Source: Chloroflexota bacterium
GTDB taxonomy: Bacteria > Chloroflexota > Anaerolineae > Aggregatilineales > Phototrophicaceae
Length of the DNA stretch: 17,196 bases
NCBI GenBank assembly: GCA_026706395.1
Contig: JAPOYU010000098.1
Coordinates: forward strand, 47,865-65,060
Direction of reading: 5' to 3'
Below, piece after piece: positions 6,073 to 13,163 of the stretch (position 1 is its first letter; every line of letters starts with the position of its first letter). The notes beneath the pieces are model-generated. The model searched no databases. It saw only the letters and a program-made list of their open reading frames with translations, and had not been told where the DNA came from. The position numbers were made by a program, and so were the translations under genes.

Positions 6073-7010
6073 CGTCCCTCTTTTGTCCGTTGCGCTACCT
6101 TGCTCGCGCGCTCCACTGGCTCGTCTCTTTGCGCGAGCTTGTCAGATCGGTTCGCTGCCGCCGAGCGGCTTGCCGGATTTAATAGATCCTGCAAGCCATT
6201 GCCCAGCAGGTTGAAGCCCAGCACGGCAATCGAAATCGCCAGGCCCGGCACCATCACCATCCAGGGCGCCTGCTGCATGAAGGAGCGGCCCTCGGAAAGC
6301 ATCAAGCCGAGCGATGGATCGGGCGGCTGCGTGCCCAAACCGATGAAACTCAAAGCTGATTCGAGCAATATCGCGATGCCCATCAAAATCGACGCCTGGA
6401 TCAAGACCGGCGCGATCGCGTTGGGCAGGATATGTCGCAGCATCAGCCGCAGGTGAGACGCGCCCCGCGCCCGCGCCCCTTCCACGTAAAGCTCGTTGAC
6501 CACCTCCAGCGTCGACCCGCGCATCACGCGGGCGAAGATCGGCACATAGACCACCGCCACCGCCAAGACCATCACCGAAATCTCGCGCCCGACGAAACCG
6601 GTCAAAGCCACCACCAGCACGATCGCCGGAAAGGCCATCAGAACATCCATCGGCCGCATAATGATATTGTCGACCAAGCCGCCGAAATACCCCGCCAGGG
6701 TGCCGAAAGTCACGCCGACCGCCAAACCGAAACCGACCGAACCCAGCGCCACCGCCAGCGAAATCTGATAGCCGTAGAGCACGCGCGTCAAGATGTCGCG
6801 GCCGAAGTTGTCCGTGCCCAGCAAGTGCGCGGCCGTCGGCCCGCTGAGCGGCGCCATGAAATCCATCGCCTCCGGCTTATAGGGCGAATACAGCGAAACC
6901 GTCGCCGTCATGACCACCAGCACGAGCACGATCGTCCCGCCGATAAATGCGGACCGGCTGGCCGCGTACCAGTCGCGCAGACGGCGTAGCAGCGCCCGAA
7001 ACCGGGTCAT
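6069..7010 (-). CDS. ABC transporter permease (DppC/OppC-like)
   Basis: This 313-residue inner-membrane permease has a first TM helix at about 22-42 (FIGGTIVLVLVVMTATVSLY), then the extracytoplasmic segment with HLLGTDNFGRDILTR typical of DppC proteins, five more hydrophobic helices, and the EAA coupling loop EGARARGASHLRLMLRHILP that contacts the ATPases. Length is slightly above the usual because of a charged C-terminal tail of about 35 residues. It overlaps the genes on both sides by 4 bases (ATGA at each junction), so stoichiometric translation with its partners is likely. Confidence 0.95.
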   Translation of the reverse strand: MTRFRALLRRLRDWYAASRSAFIGGTIVLVLVVMTATVSLYSPYKPEAMDFMAPLSGPTAAHLLGTDNFGRDILTRVLYGYQISLAVALGSVGFGLAVGVTFGTLAGYFGGLVDNIIMRPMDVLMAFPAIVLVVALTGFVGREISVMVLAVAVVYVPIFARVMRGSTLEVVNELYVEGARARGASHLRLMLRHILPNAIAPVLIQASILMGIAILLESALSFIGLGTQPPDPSLGLMLSEGRSFMQQAPWMVMVPGLAISIAVLGFNLLGNGLQDLLNPASRSAAANRSDKLAQRDEPVERASKVAQRTKEGR

Positions 7011-7963
7011 GAGCCGGCGCCGCGTATCTTGGGGTTCAGCAAGGCGTAGATCACATCAGTCGCCAAATTGACCACGATGAACAGGAAGGCGACGATCAGC
7101 ATCCCCGCCTGCACCACCGGATAATTGCGTTCCAGCGTATAGCTGACGATGAGCCGGCCGACGCCGGGCAAGCTGAAGACCTCTTCCACGATCACCGCCC
7201 CGCCCAGCAAGTAGCCGAATTGCAGGCCGATGACCGTGACGATGGGGATGCTGGCGTTGCGCAGCACATGCTGATAGATCACCAGCCGCTCGCGCAAGCC
7301 CTTGGCGCGCAGGAACTTGACGAAATCCAGCTCTAGCACTTCCAGCACCGCCGACCGCGTCATCCGCACCAAGACGGCCGATAAGCCAACCGCCAGCGTC
7401 AGCGCGGGCAAGAAAAACGAGCGCAAATTGCCGATCAGGTCCTGGTCAATGCGCACGTAGCCCGAAGAGGGAAACATGCGCAGGCCCAGCGCAAACAGCA
7501 AGATGAGCATGATGCCCAGCCAGAAATCGGGGATGGAAATGCCGAAGAGGCCCAGCAGCATCGACATACGGTCGGCGGGACCGCCCGGCTTGACCGCCGC
7601 GCGTATGCCCAGCGGAACCGCGATCAGTATCGCCAGCGCCAACGACATCAGCGTAAGCTGGATGGTCACCGGCAAGCGTACAGCGAGCAGCGCCGTCACC
7701 GCTTCGTTGCTGCGGAAATCCTTGCCCAAATCACCTTGCAAGAGCTTGCTCAGCCACTGCCCGTATTGCAGGTGAACCGGCAGGTCCAGCCCCAACTCCT
7801 CCCGCACAATGGCAAGGCGTTCCGGCGTCGCCCGCAAACCCAAAATGACCTGGGCCGGATCGCCCGGGATCAGCCGGAGCAGCAGGAATATCAAGACAGA
7901 TGTACCGAAGAGGACCGGCAGCAACAGCAAGAGGCGGCCCGCAATGTAGCGCAACAGTCGCAT
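7007..7963 (-). CDS. ABC transporter permease (DppB/OppB-like)
   Basis: This 318-residue permease begins with the family-typical MRLLRYIAGRLLLLLPVL and the LIPGDPA motif at the end of TM1, and has about six TM helices. The EAA loop is near FVKFLRAKGLRERLVIYQHV. It forms the transmembrane channel with the DppC-like protein. The ATG at 7963 has only a weak purine-rich stretch upstream, unlike the other operon genes. It is separated from the binding-protein gene by 76 bases and overlaps the next permease by 4. Confidence 0.95.
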   Translation of the reverse strand: MRLLRYIAGRLLLLLPVLFGTSVLIFLLLRLIPGDPAQVILGLRATPERLAIVREELGLDLPVHLQYGQWLSKLLQGDLGKDFRSNEAVTALLAVRLPVTIQLTLMSLALAILIAVPLGIRAAVKPGGPADRMSMLLGLFGISIPDFWLGIMLILLFALGLRMFPSSGYVRIDQDLIGNLRSFFLPALTLAVGLSAVLVRMTRSAVLEVLELDFVKFLRAKGLRERLVIYQHVLRNASIPIVTVIGLQFGYLLGGAVIVEEVFSLPGVGRLIVSYTLERNYPVVQAGMLIVAFLFIVVNLATDVIYALLNPKIRGAGS

Positions 7964-8012
7964 GGGTCCATCACCGGTGAACGGGTATCGATTGGTATCG
8001 GAAGGGACGCTG

Positions 8013-8031
8013 GCTGGCGCCCCTCCCCAGC
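8013..8031 (-). promoter_or_regulatory. Weak stem-loop between binding-protein and permease genes
   Basis: GCTGG (8013-8017) can pair with CCAGC (8027-8031) across a 9-base loop, just after the binding-protein stop codon. Such a structure could protect or attenuate the mRNA so that binding protein exceeds permease, as is common in these operons. There is no T-run. A direct repeat of GGTATCG (7985-8000) is also present in the gap. Confidence 0.25.
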
Positions 8032-8039
8032 AAATCGAA

Positions 8040-9647
8040 TCAGGCGTCGATCCAGATATCTTCCATCCGCAGTTCCAGCGTCGGCAGCGTCTGCGCCCCG
8101 TGGATATTCGGCTGCGTCCAGTACGTGCGCCTGAAGTTGACCATGAAGACCTGCGGCGAATGCTCCTGGTGCAGCCGGACGACGTTGGCGAAGGCGTTCT
8201 GCCGCGCTTCCGGATCCAGCGTGAAGCGGAACTCGTCCAATGCCTTGTCCAGCTCCGGCGCGTCTCTGAAGGCCGAGAAGTTCCAGGGCGATACCGAATG
8301 CGAGAGCGGATAGAGGCAGTGCTCGCCCGGATCGGCCGTGGCGCTCCAATACGTGCCCGTGATCTCGTAGTTCAGCGTGAAGAGCTCCTCGAACCAGCGC
8401 GCCGATTCAAAGGACTCGACCTCGACGCGGAAGCCGGCCGGCGCAAGCTGCTGCTCCAAGAGCTGACCCACCAGCGGCTGTGTCGGCACTTGCGGCTGCG
8501 CGGCGTAGCGGATGGTCAGCCCGTCCTCATAGCCGGCTTGCGCCAGCAGCGCCTTCGCCTTGTCGATATCGGGTCCGCCTTCGTAGACATTCACGCCGGA
8601 GTACCAGGGGTTCGATGGCGAGACCGGTTCGGCCGATGGCACCGCCTGCCCGAACCAGACCAGGTTGGCGATGGATTCGCGGTGCAGCGCCCATTGCAGC
8701 GCCTGACGCACCTCCACCTTGTCAAATGGCGGCTTCGAGCAGTTGATCAGGAACATATCGGGGAAGAACTCGCCGTCCGGGTTGGCTTTGACCTCGCCGC
8801 CAGCCTTCAGTTCATCCGCTCGATGCAAGGGCACCTGCTCGATCCAATTCAGTTCGCCCGTCTGCAAGCCGGTCAAGCGCACCGTGTCGTCGGAGATGGC
8901 GCGGAAGATCACCTTGTCCAGGTAGGGCTGATTGGGCTTGTGGTACTTGTCCCAGCGCTCCAACTCGATGAAGTCGTCCTTGACCCACTGCACGAACTTG
9001 AAGGGACCGGTGCCGACCGGAACCAGCCGCGGATCGTTCTCTTCGATGCCCTTCTGGTTCACCACCTCAACGATGGCGCCCAATGCCTCGAGCAAGCCGC
9101 CCCAGTTCGGCTGCGTGCTGATGCGCACGGTGTAATCATCAACCGCCTCGACGCCCTCAATCGGCGTCAGAAAGACGGCGTTCGGCGCGCCCAGATCGGG
9201 GTCGAAGAGGCGCTCGAAGGTGTAGACCACATCGGCGGCGGTGCAGTGCTCGTCATTGTGGAAATAGGCGTTGTCGGCGATATGGAATTCCCAGGTGGAG
9301 TCATCCAGTTGCTCCCAGCTATGCGCCAGGCCGGGCATGACGTTGTTGTTGCGGTCCAGGTTGACCAGCTTGGAGAAGATATTCTGATACACCTGCATCG
9401 ACGAATAGAGTTCGGCGAAGGCCGGGTCCATATTGACCGGCTTGTCAATGGTGGCGGCGACCAGCGTGCCGCCCTGCTTCGGCGCGTCCTGCGCCAGCGC
9501 GGTCGCCAGGCGGAAGCCCGGCATCATCGATTGCGCCACCGCGACCCCGCCGACCGTCGTCACCGCCTGCAAGAATTGCCGCCGCGAGATGCGCCCTTCC
9601 TTATACTTCTTGACGAAATCATGCACCTGCTCTTTTTGTAAGCTCAT
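8040..9647 (-). CDS. Solute-binding protein of peptide/nickel-type ABC transporter (family 5)
   Basis: This 535-residue extracytoplasmic receptor captures the substrate and delivers it to the permeases. The start is ATG at 9647, not the in-frame ATG at 9710: GGGAG (complement of 9655-9659) lies 7 bases upstream, and the 9710 codon touches the promoter -10 box. The N-terminus has a Tat signal, RISRRQFLQ with R22-R23, a hydrophobic stretch and a likely cleavage after ATALA. No lipobox cysteine is present, so it is not an obvious lipoprotein. The mature part has the SBP_bac_5 layout, including GGTLVAA and the later VPVGTGPFKF segment. It is first in the operon behind a good promoter. Ligand specificity cannot be read from the sequence. 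Confidence 0.95.
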   Translation of the reverse strand: MSLQKEQVHDFVKKYKEGRISRRQFLQAVTTVGGVAVAQSMMPGFRLATALAQDAPKQGGTLVAATIDKPVNMDPAFAELYSSMQVYQNIFSKLVNLDRNNNVMPGLAHSWEQLDDSTWEFHIADNAYFHNDEHCTAADVVYTFERLFDPDLGAPNAVFLTPIEGVEAVDDYTVRISTQPNWGGLLEALGAIVEVVNQKGIEENDPRLVPVGTGPFKFVQWVKDDFIELERWDKYHKPNQPYLDKVIFRAISDDTVRLTGLQTGELNWIEQVPLHRADELKAGGEVKANPDGEFFPDMFLINCSKPPFDKVEVRQALQWALHRESIANLVWFGQAVPSAEPVSPSNPWYSGVNVYEGGPDIDKAKALLAQAGYEDGLTIRYAAQPQVPTQPLVGQLLEQQLAPAGFRVEVESFESARWFEELFTLNYEITGTYWSATADPGEHCLYPLSHSVSPWNFSAFRDAPELDKALDEFRFTLDPEARQNAFANVVRLHQEHSPQVFMVNFRRTYWTQPNIHGAQTLPTLELRMEDIWIDA

Positions 9648-9681
9648 CGTTAGTCTCCCTTGTAAAACAAGAATCTCGACA

Positions 9682-9702
9682 CGCCGCGTCATGCCTGCGG
9701 CG
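9682..9702 (-). promoter_or_regulatory. 5' leader stem-loop of the transporter operon
   Basis: CGCCGC (9682-9687) pairs with GCGGCG (9697-9702) across a 9-base loop. With the predicted start point near 9704, this GC-rich hairpin would form at the very 5' end of the operon mRNA, where such structures usually stabilise transcripts. Confidence 0.45.
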
Positions 9703-9710
9703 CTGCCCAT

Positions 9711-9739
9711 AATCTAACGATTTTGAGTGGGGCTGTCAA
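9711..9739 (-). promoter_or_regulatory. Sigma70-type promoter of the transporter-amidase operon
   Basis: On the reverse strand a perfect -35 TTGACA (9734-9739) and a -10 TAGATT (9711-9716) are separated by 17 bases. The implied start point is about 57 bases before the ATG at 9647. The promoter is divergent from that at 9874-9902. Confidence 0.65.
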
Positions 9740-9754
9740 AAATAGGTGGTGCAA

Positions 9755-9773
9755 GTGTTGGCAAGCGCAACAC
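9755..9773. promoter_or_regulatory. Operator-like dyad upstream of the transporter operon promoter
   Basis: GTGTTG (9755-9760) and CAACAC (9768-9773) form a perfect 6-bp dyad with a 7-base spacer, 15 bases upstream of the operon -35 box. The location suits an activator site. A second weaker dyad, CACTG-CTCT-CAGTG, lies at 9795-9808. Confidence 0.4.
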
Positions 9774-9873
9774 AAACGCTCATTGAAAGAGCCGCACTGC
9801 TCTCAGTGGTGAAATCCCCTTTTTGGGGTTAGTTTAGAGAATCAGCTATGATGTGCACGGGCGCGCCAATGTG

Positions 9874-9902
9874 TTGACACTGTCATGACGAAACTATATG
9901 CT
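9874..9902 (+). promoter_or_regulatory. Sigma70-type promoter of the DUF2335 islet with palindrome on the -35 box
   Basis: A perfect TTGACA (9874-9879) is followed after 17 bases by TATGCT (9897-9902). The -35 box is embedded in the perfect 11-bp palindrome TGACA-C-TGTCA (9875-9885), a likely repressor site. The predicted start point is about 18 bases before the GTG at 9928, and a strong GGGGAG lies between them. Confidence 0.6.
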
Positions 9903-9927
9903 TTAGTCACAGAGGGGAGAACTTGAC

Positions 9928-10185
9928 GTGGCAAATATACGGCGGAGTGGTTTCATTCGCGGCTTTGGTGGATTGTTTAGTTTCATTGATGTGCTGAACC
10001 GGCGGCTCTTCGCCAAGACGCCCGCGGAAGCGGATGCGGAGGCGCTGCACGAAGTTTGGGAGGAAGTTGGCGGCTATTTGTACGATGCCATGGGTGCCTA
10101 TTCTCAGGAGACAGGTAACTACTTCGAGAGGAATGACTCTGAATGGAGTCGCAAGAAGGCGAACGGCAAGAATTCATCAAGCTAG
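9928..10185 (+). CDS. Small soluble protein of unknown function (85 aa)
   Basis: Not a recognised family. The GTG start has GGGGAG (9914-9919) at 8-base spacing and a good promoter just upstream, so the gene is well supported. The product has a Gly/Phe/Arg-rich N-terminus (RRSGFIRGFGGLFSF), a helical acidic centre (about 32-56, EADAEALHEVWEEVGGYLYD) and a polar Lys/Ser/Asn-rich tail. It contains no TM helix. Its last 43 bases overlap the start of the DUF2335 gene in another frame, so the two are probably translated together and may work together. Confidence 0.7.
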   Translation: MANIRRSGFIRGFGGLFSFIDVLNRRLFAKTPAEADAEALHEVWEEVGGYLYDAMGAYSQETGNYFERNDSEWSRKKANGKNSSS

Positions 10186-10568
10186 ATGCCCATTTTGAGC
10201 GTACTACAGGTCCCATTCCCCCTCCCGGTATGTTGCGCGGATACGAAGAGGTATTGCTGGGAAGCGCCGATCGCATCTTCACAATGGCGGAATTTGCGCA
10301 GAAACATCGAGCCCACTACGAGAATCGTGGCTTGCTCTACGCTTTTGGCGTCGCGCTGATATTGATTGCATTAAGCGCGTATGCAAGTTCGCTAGGCTTC
10401 GCGGCAGCCAGTGTCGGCGTTATTGTGGCAAGCATAGCGAGTTCAGCCGGCACGTTTATCTACAGCAACGAGGCGCGCCGAAAGGAACTTCGCGACAGGC
10501 GCGCCGCCTTGCAGCAACCATCCAAACCGCCAGAACTCCCCGATTCTACAGATTCGACAGATAGCTAA
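10143..10568 (+). CDS. DUF2335-family membrane protein (141 aa)
   Basis: The N-terminal half has the DUF2335 pattern: GPIPPP (23-28), YEE (34-36) and GSADRI followed by MAEFAQKHR (40-56). Two TM helices follow at about 63-82 and 86-107, and the C-terminus is a charged segment ending in Asp-Ser-Thr repeats. ATG is preceded by GAGAGGA (10126-10132) at 10-base spacing, inside the end of the 85-aa gene. The family is of unknown function and is predicted to sit in the cytoplasmic membrane. The overlap with the upstream gene indicates a two-gene operon. Confidence 0.8.
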   Translation: MESQEGERQEFIKLDAHFERTTGPIPPPGMLRGYEEVLLGSADRIFTMAEFAQKHRAHYENRGLLYAFGVALILIALSAYASSLGFAAASVGVIVASIASSAGTFIYSNEARRKELRDRRAALQQPSKPPELPDSTDSTDS

Positions 10569-10579
10569 TCTTTCGGAGA

Positions 10580-10599
10580 TCCTTTTCGCCGCAAAAGGA
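10580..10599. terminator. Stem-loop after the DUF2335 gene
   Basis: TCCTTTT (10580-10586) pairs with AAAAGGA (10593-10599) over a 6-base loop, 12 bases after the stop codon. It is followed by A-rich rather than T-rich sequence, so an intrinsic terminator is only possible, not clear. The nonamer repeat begins 5 bases later. Confidence 0.35.
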
Positions 10600-10603
10600 A
10601 AAA

Positions 10604-10630
10604 CTCTGTGCCCTCTGTGTAGTCGGTGGT
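10604..10630. repeat. Nonamer tandem repeat, copy B (3 units)
   Basis: Units CTCTGTGCC, CTCTGTGTA and GTCGGTGGT are followed by TTAAA-like sequence. It lacks one internal unit compared with copies A and C. It lies 40 bases before the ThDP-enzyme gene, in the same orientation relative to the downstream gene as copy C. Confidence 0.8.
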
Positions 10631-10670
10631 TAAATACCCTGCGTAACAGCACCATCACCAGGAGCGACCC

Positions 10671-12308
10671 ATGCCACTCAAAACCGGCGGCGAAGCGGCA
10701 GTCGAAGCCCTCATCGCCCATGACATCGATACCCTCTTCGGCTTGCCCGGCGTCCAGAACGACTGGTTCTACAACGCCCTCTTCGATAACCGCGACCGAA
10801 TCCGCGTCATCCACACCCGCCATGAAGAAGGCGCGGCTTATATGGCTTTTGGCGCCGCCGCGGCGACCGGGCAGCCGGCCGTGTTCAATGTCGTGCCGGG
10901 TCCGGGTTTGCTCAACGCCGGGGCGGCCTTGGCGAGCGCCTACGCGGTTAACGCCCCGGTCTTCTGCATCGCCGGGCAAATTCATAGCGCGCGCATTGGA
11001 ATGAAGATGGGCGATCTGCATGAGATTCCGCACCAGTCGGAGGTGCTGCGCGGGCTGACGAAATGGAGCGATCTGGTGCTGCATCCGGCCGATGCCGGGC
11101 GCAAAGTGGCGCAGGCCTTTTACGAGATGCGCTCGGGACGCCCGCGTCCGGTTGCGCTGGAGATCCCGCCCGATGTACTCAAGTTGCGTACCGAAGTGCC
11201 CGCGACGCCCGCGCCCTGGAAGCCCGATGCGCCGCCGCTGGATGTCGGCGCGATCGAAACCGCCGGCGAGCTCCTCGGCCAATCGCAGCGTCCGATGATA
11301 TGCGTGGGGAGCGGCGCCCAAGGCGTCAGCGCCGAAGTCACGCAGCTTGCCGAAATGCTGCAGGCGCCCGTATTCGCCTATCGCACCGGCAACGGCGTGC
11401 TCGACAGCCGCAATCCGCTAAGTCTGAAATCGCCGGCAGCGCATGTCTACTACCGCTCGACCGATTGCGTCATCGCCATCGGCAGCCATATGCGCCTGCC
11501 CCTGCAGCGCTGGGGCACGGACGAGAACATGAAAGTGATCCGCCTTGATGTCGATAGCGATGCGATAGGCCGCATTCAATGGCCTGACCTGGCGATCGCC
11601 GCCCGGGCGGAAGACGCCTTGCCGTCCCTGGTAGACGCGGTGGAGCGCCACAACCGAAATCGCGAATCCCGAACCGAAGAAATGCTGGAACTGCGCGCTG
11701 ATGCCGCCAGAAAAATGGCCTTCCTCGAGCCGCAGAATACCTACTCGCGGATACTGCGCGAGGAGCTGGGCGAGGATGGCATCGCTGTCATGGGCATGAC
11801 TCAGGTGGCCTACGCCGCGCGCGTCAACTTCCCGGTATACAAGCCGCGCACCTGCATCAGCAGCGGCTACCAGGGCACGCTCGGTTACGCCTTTCCAACC
11901 GGTCTCGGCGTGAAAGTCGCCCGGCCGGACGCGCCGGTGATTGCGATCTGCGGCGATGGCGGCTTCATGTACTGCGCCGGCGAGCTGGCCGCCGCCGTGC
12001 AGCATGGCATCCCTTTGGTGGCGATCATCTTCAACAACGATGCTTACGGCAATGTGCGCAAGATGCAGATCCGCGATTATGACGAACGCGTCATCGCCAG
12101 CGATCTGGTCAATCCCGACTTCGTCAAGCTGGGCGAGGCCTTCGGCGCCAATGCTTTCCGCGCCGAGACCGAGCGACAACTGCGCGAAGCGATGCGCTAC
12201 GGCTTCAAAAGCGATCTGCCCACCATCATCGATGTGCCTATGGGCGAAACCCCCAGCTTCGACAGCATTTATGACCAAGGGCGGGTTCGCCCGCCGCAGC
12301 CCAGCTGA
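10671..12308 (+). CDS. Thiamine diphosphate-dependent enzyme (acetolactate synthase-like)
   Basis: This 545-residue cytoplasmic enzyme has the three-domain layout of the pyruvate-oxidase/acetolactate-synthase class. The N-terminal Pyr domain has catalytic E52 in TRHEEGAA, the central domain is at about 195-330, and the C-terminal PP domain binds ThDP-Mg through GDG (428-430) and NN (455-456), 25 residues apart as expected. ATG has AGGAG (10660-10664) at 6-base spacing. No carboxylase regulatory subunit gene follows, so a biosynthetic acetolactate synthase is unlikely; a 2-oxoacid decarboxylase, lyase or carboligase of catabolism is more probable. The next gene starts 8 bases after its stop, which ties it to the P-loop protein. 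Confidence 0.9.
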   Translation: MPLKTGGEAAVEALIAHDIDTLFGLPGVQNDWFYNALFDNRDRIRVIHTRHEEGAAYMAFGAAAATGQPAVFNVVPGPGLLNAGAALASAYAVNAPVFCIAGQIHSARIGMKMGDLHEIPHQSEVLRGLTKWSDLVLHPADAGRKVAQAFYEMRSGRPRPVALEIPPDVLKLRTEVPATPAPWKPDAPPLDVGAIETAGELLGQSQRPMICVGSGAQGVSAEVTQLAEMLQAPVFAYRTGNGVLDSRNPLSLKSPAAHVYYRSTDCVIAIGSHMRLPLQRWGTDENMKVIRLDVDSDAIGRIQWPDLAIAARAEDALPSLVDAVERHNRNRESRTEEMLELRADAARKMAFLEPQNTYSRILREELGEDGIAVMGMTQVAYAARVNFPVYKPRTCISSGYQGTLGYAFPTGLGVKVARPDAPVIAICGDGGFMYCAGELAAAVQHGIPLVAIIFNNDAYGNVRKMQIRDYDERVIASDLVNPDFVKLGEAFGANAFRAETERQLREAMRYGFKSDLPTIIDVPMGETPSFDSIYDQGRVRPPQPS

Positions 12309-12316
12309 GCCGTGCG

Positions 12317-13147
12317 ATGGCGTCCCTCATCCTGCCGCGCGATTCGGCGCTCTTTGCGGCGTTCGCCGAGCTTGTCGATAGCGCCGATCTGGTCTTCTTC
12401 GCAGGTTTGCCCGGCGTCGGCAAGAGCCTGCTCCTGCAGCAACTGGCGCTGCTGGCGCGGGAAGCCGGACGCCGCGTCCACCTGTTGCAATGGGATGTCG
12501 CGCGTCAACCCTTCGAGACGCCCCGCTACCCCCTGCAAGACGGCGCGACGCACCCGCTGGTGATCAAGGCGGTCGGCGCCTGGTCGCGCGGCGCCATCGC
12601 AGAGTGGGACGCTGCCTTCGGCGCTGAAGGCGACATGCTCATCGGCGAAGCGCCGTTGATCGGCGGGCGCTTCATGGAGATCGTTCGGCCGGCCGTTGAC
12701 GCGGCGGAAGCGCTGCTGCGCGGCGAGCGGACGCGCTTTGTGCTGCCGGTGCCATCGCGTGAGCTGCGCGCGGCGATTGAGGCGAAGCGGGCGCAATCCA
12801 TCGCGGCGCCGCGGCACGAGAACGAAGCGCAGGATGCGCCGCCGGATCTCTTGCGAGCACTCTGGCATGATTTGAATACAGTTGCATTTCGGCTTGGTCT
12901 GGTCAATTCGCCGGAAAACGCGCCGTATTCACCTGCAATTTATGCGTCAGTTTATGGCCATCTTCTAGCCAATCGACACCATATACTAGCGGATATCCAT
13001 CAGATTTTGGCGACGGCCTCATCGGTCTACGAGGGCTTGGACGGGCTTTCTAACCTTCGCGCGACGCCGGAAGAAGCCGCCGCGATCCTGGCGAAGCTGG
13101 AAACGGAAGGGCCCTTCGACGACGCCAAAGCCTGGTACGAGATTTGA
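12317..13147 (+). CDS. P-loop NTPase/kinase-like protein of unknown function (276 aa)
   Basis: Walker A is clear: GLPGVGKS (30-37) after a beta strand LVFFA. Later the strand-like LIGEAPLIGGRFMEI may act as the Walker B region, and an acidic/basic stretch (about 140-180) could be a lid. The whole looks like a small-molecule or nucleotide kinase fold rather than an AAA or ABC protein, but I cannot assign a family. It starts 8 bases after the ThDP-enzyme stop with only a poor ribosome site, so coupled translation is likely. A part near the 3' end (about 12870-13000) is AT-richer than the rest. The substrate is unknown; the link with the ThDP enzyme is the best clue. Confidence 0.75.
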   Translation: MASLILPRDSALFAAFAELVDSADLVFFAGLPGVGKSLLLQQLALLAREAGRRVHLLQWDVARQPFETPRYPLQDGATHPLVIKAVGAWSRGAIAEWDAAFGAEGDMLIGEAPLIGGRFMEIVRPAVDAAEALLRGERTRFVLPVPSRELRAAIEAKRAQSIAAPRHENEAQDAPPDLLRALWHDLNTVAFRLGLVNSPENAPYSPAIYASVYGHLLANRHHILADIHQILATASSVYEGLDGLSNLRATPEEAAAILAKLETEGPFDDAKAWYEI

Positions 13148-13162
13148 GCAGGGGCTTGCTCA
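13145..13162. terminator. Possible hairpin between convergent genes
   Basis: TGAGCA (13145-13150, including the P-loop gene stop) pairs with TGCTCA (13157-13162), with a 6-base loop, in the 16-base gap before the RidA-like stop. It could slow polymerase from both sides, but there is no T-run. Confidence 0.3.
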
Positions 13163-13163
13163 G

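Noticed and set aside
7962..9641. Forward-strand open frame of 559 codons opposite the binding-protein gene
   Set aside because: It is the antisense shadow of a well-supported family-5 binding protein; its product is a mixed Arg/Gln/Leu-rich sequence with no family pattern.
9648..9710. Longer N-terminus for the binding protein starting at 9710
   Set aside because: The 9710 codon touches the promoter -10 box and lacks a ribosome site, whereas 9647 has GGGAG at 7 bases and starts just before a Tat signal.
9816..9828. CCCC-TTTTT-GGGG hairpin as a terminator
   Set aside because: The stem is only four pairs with no T-run and lies in the shared promoter region of two divergent units.
10443..11321. 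Reverse-strand open frame of 292 codons over the ThDP-enzyme start
   Set aside because: Shadow of the DUF2335 and ThDP-enzyme genes; no recognisable motif.
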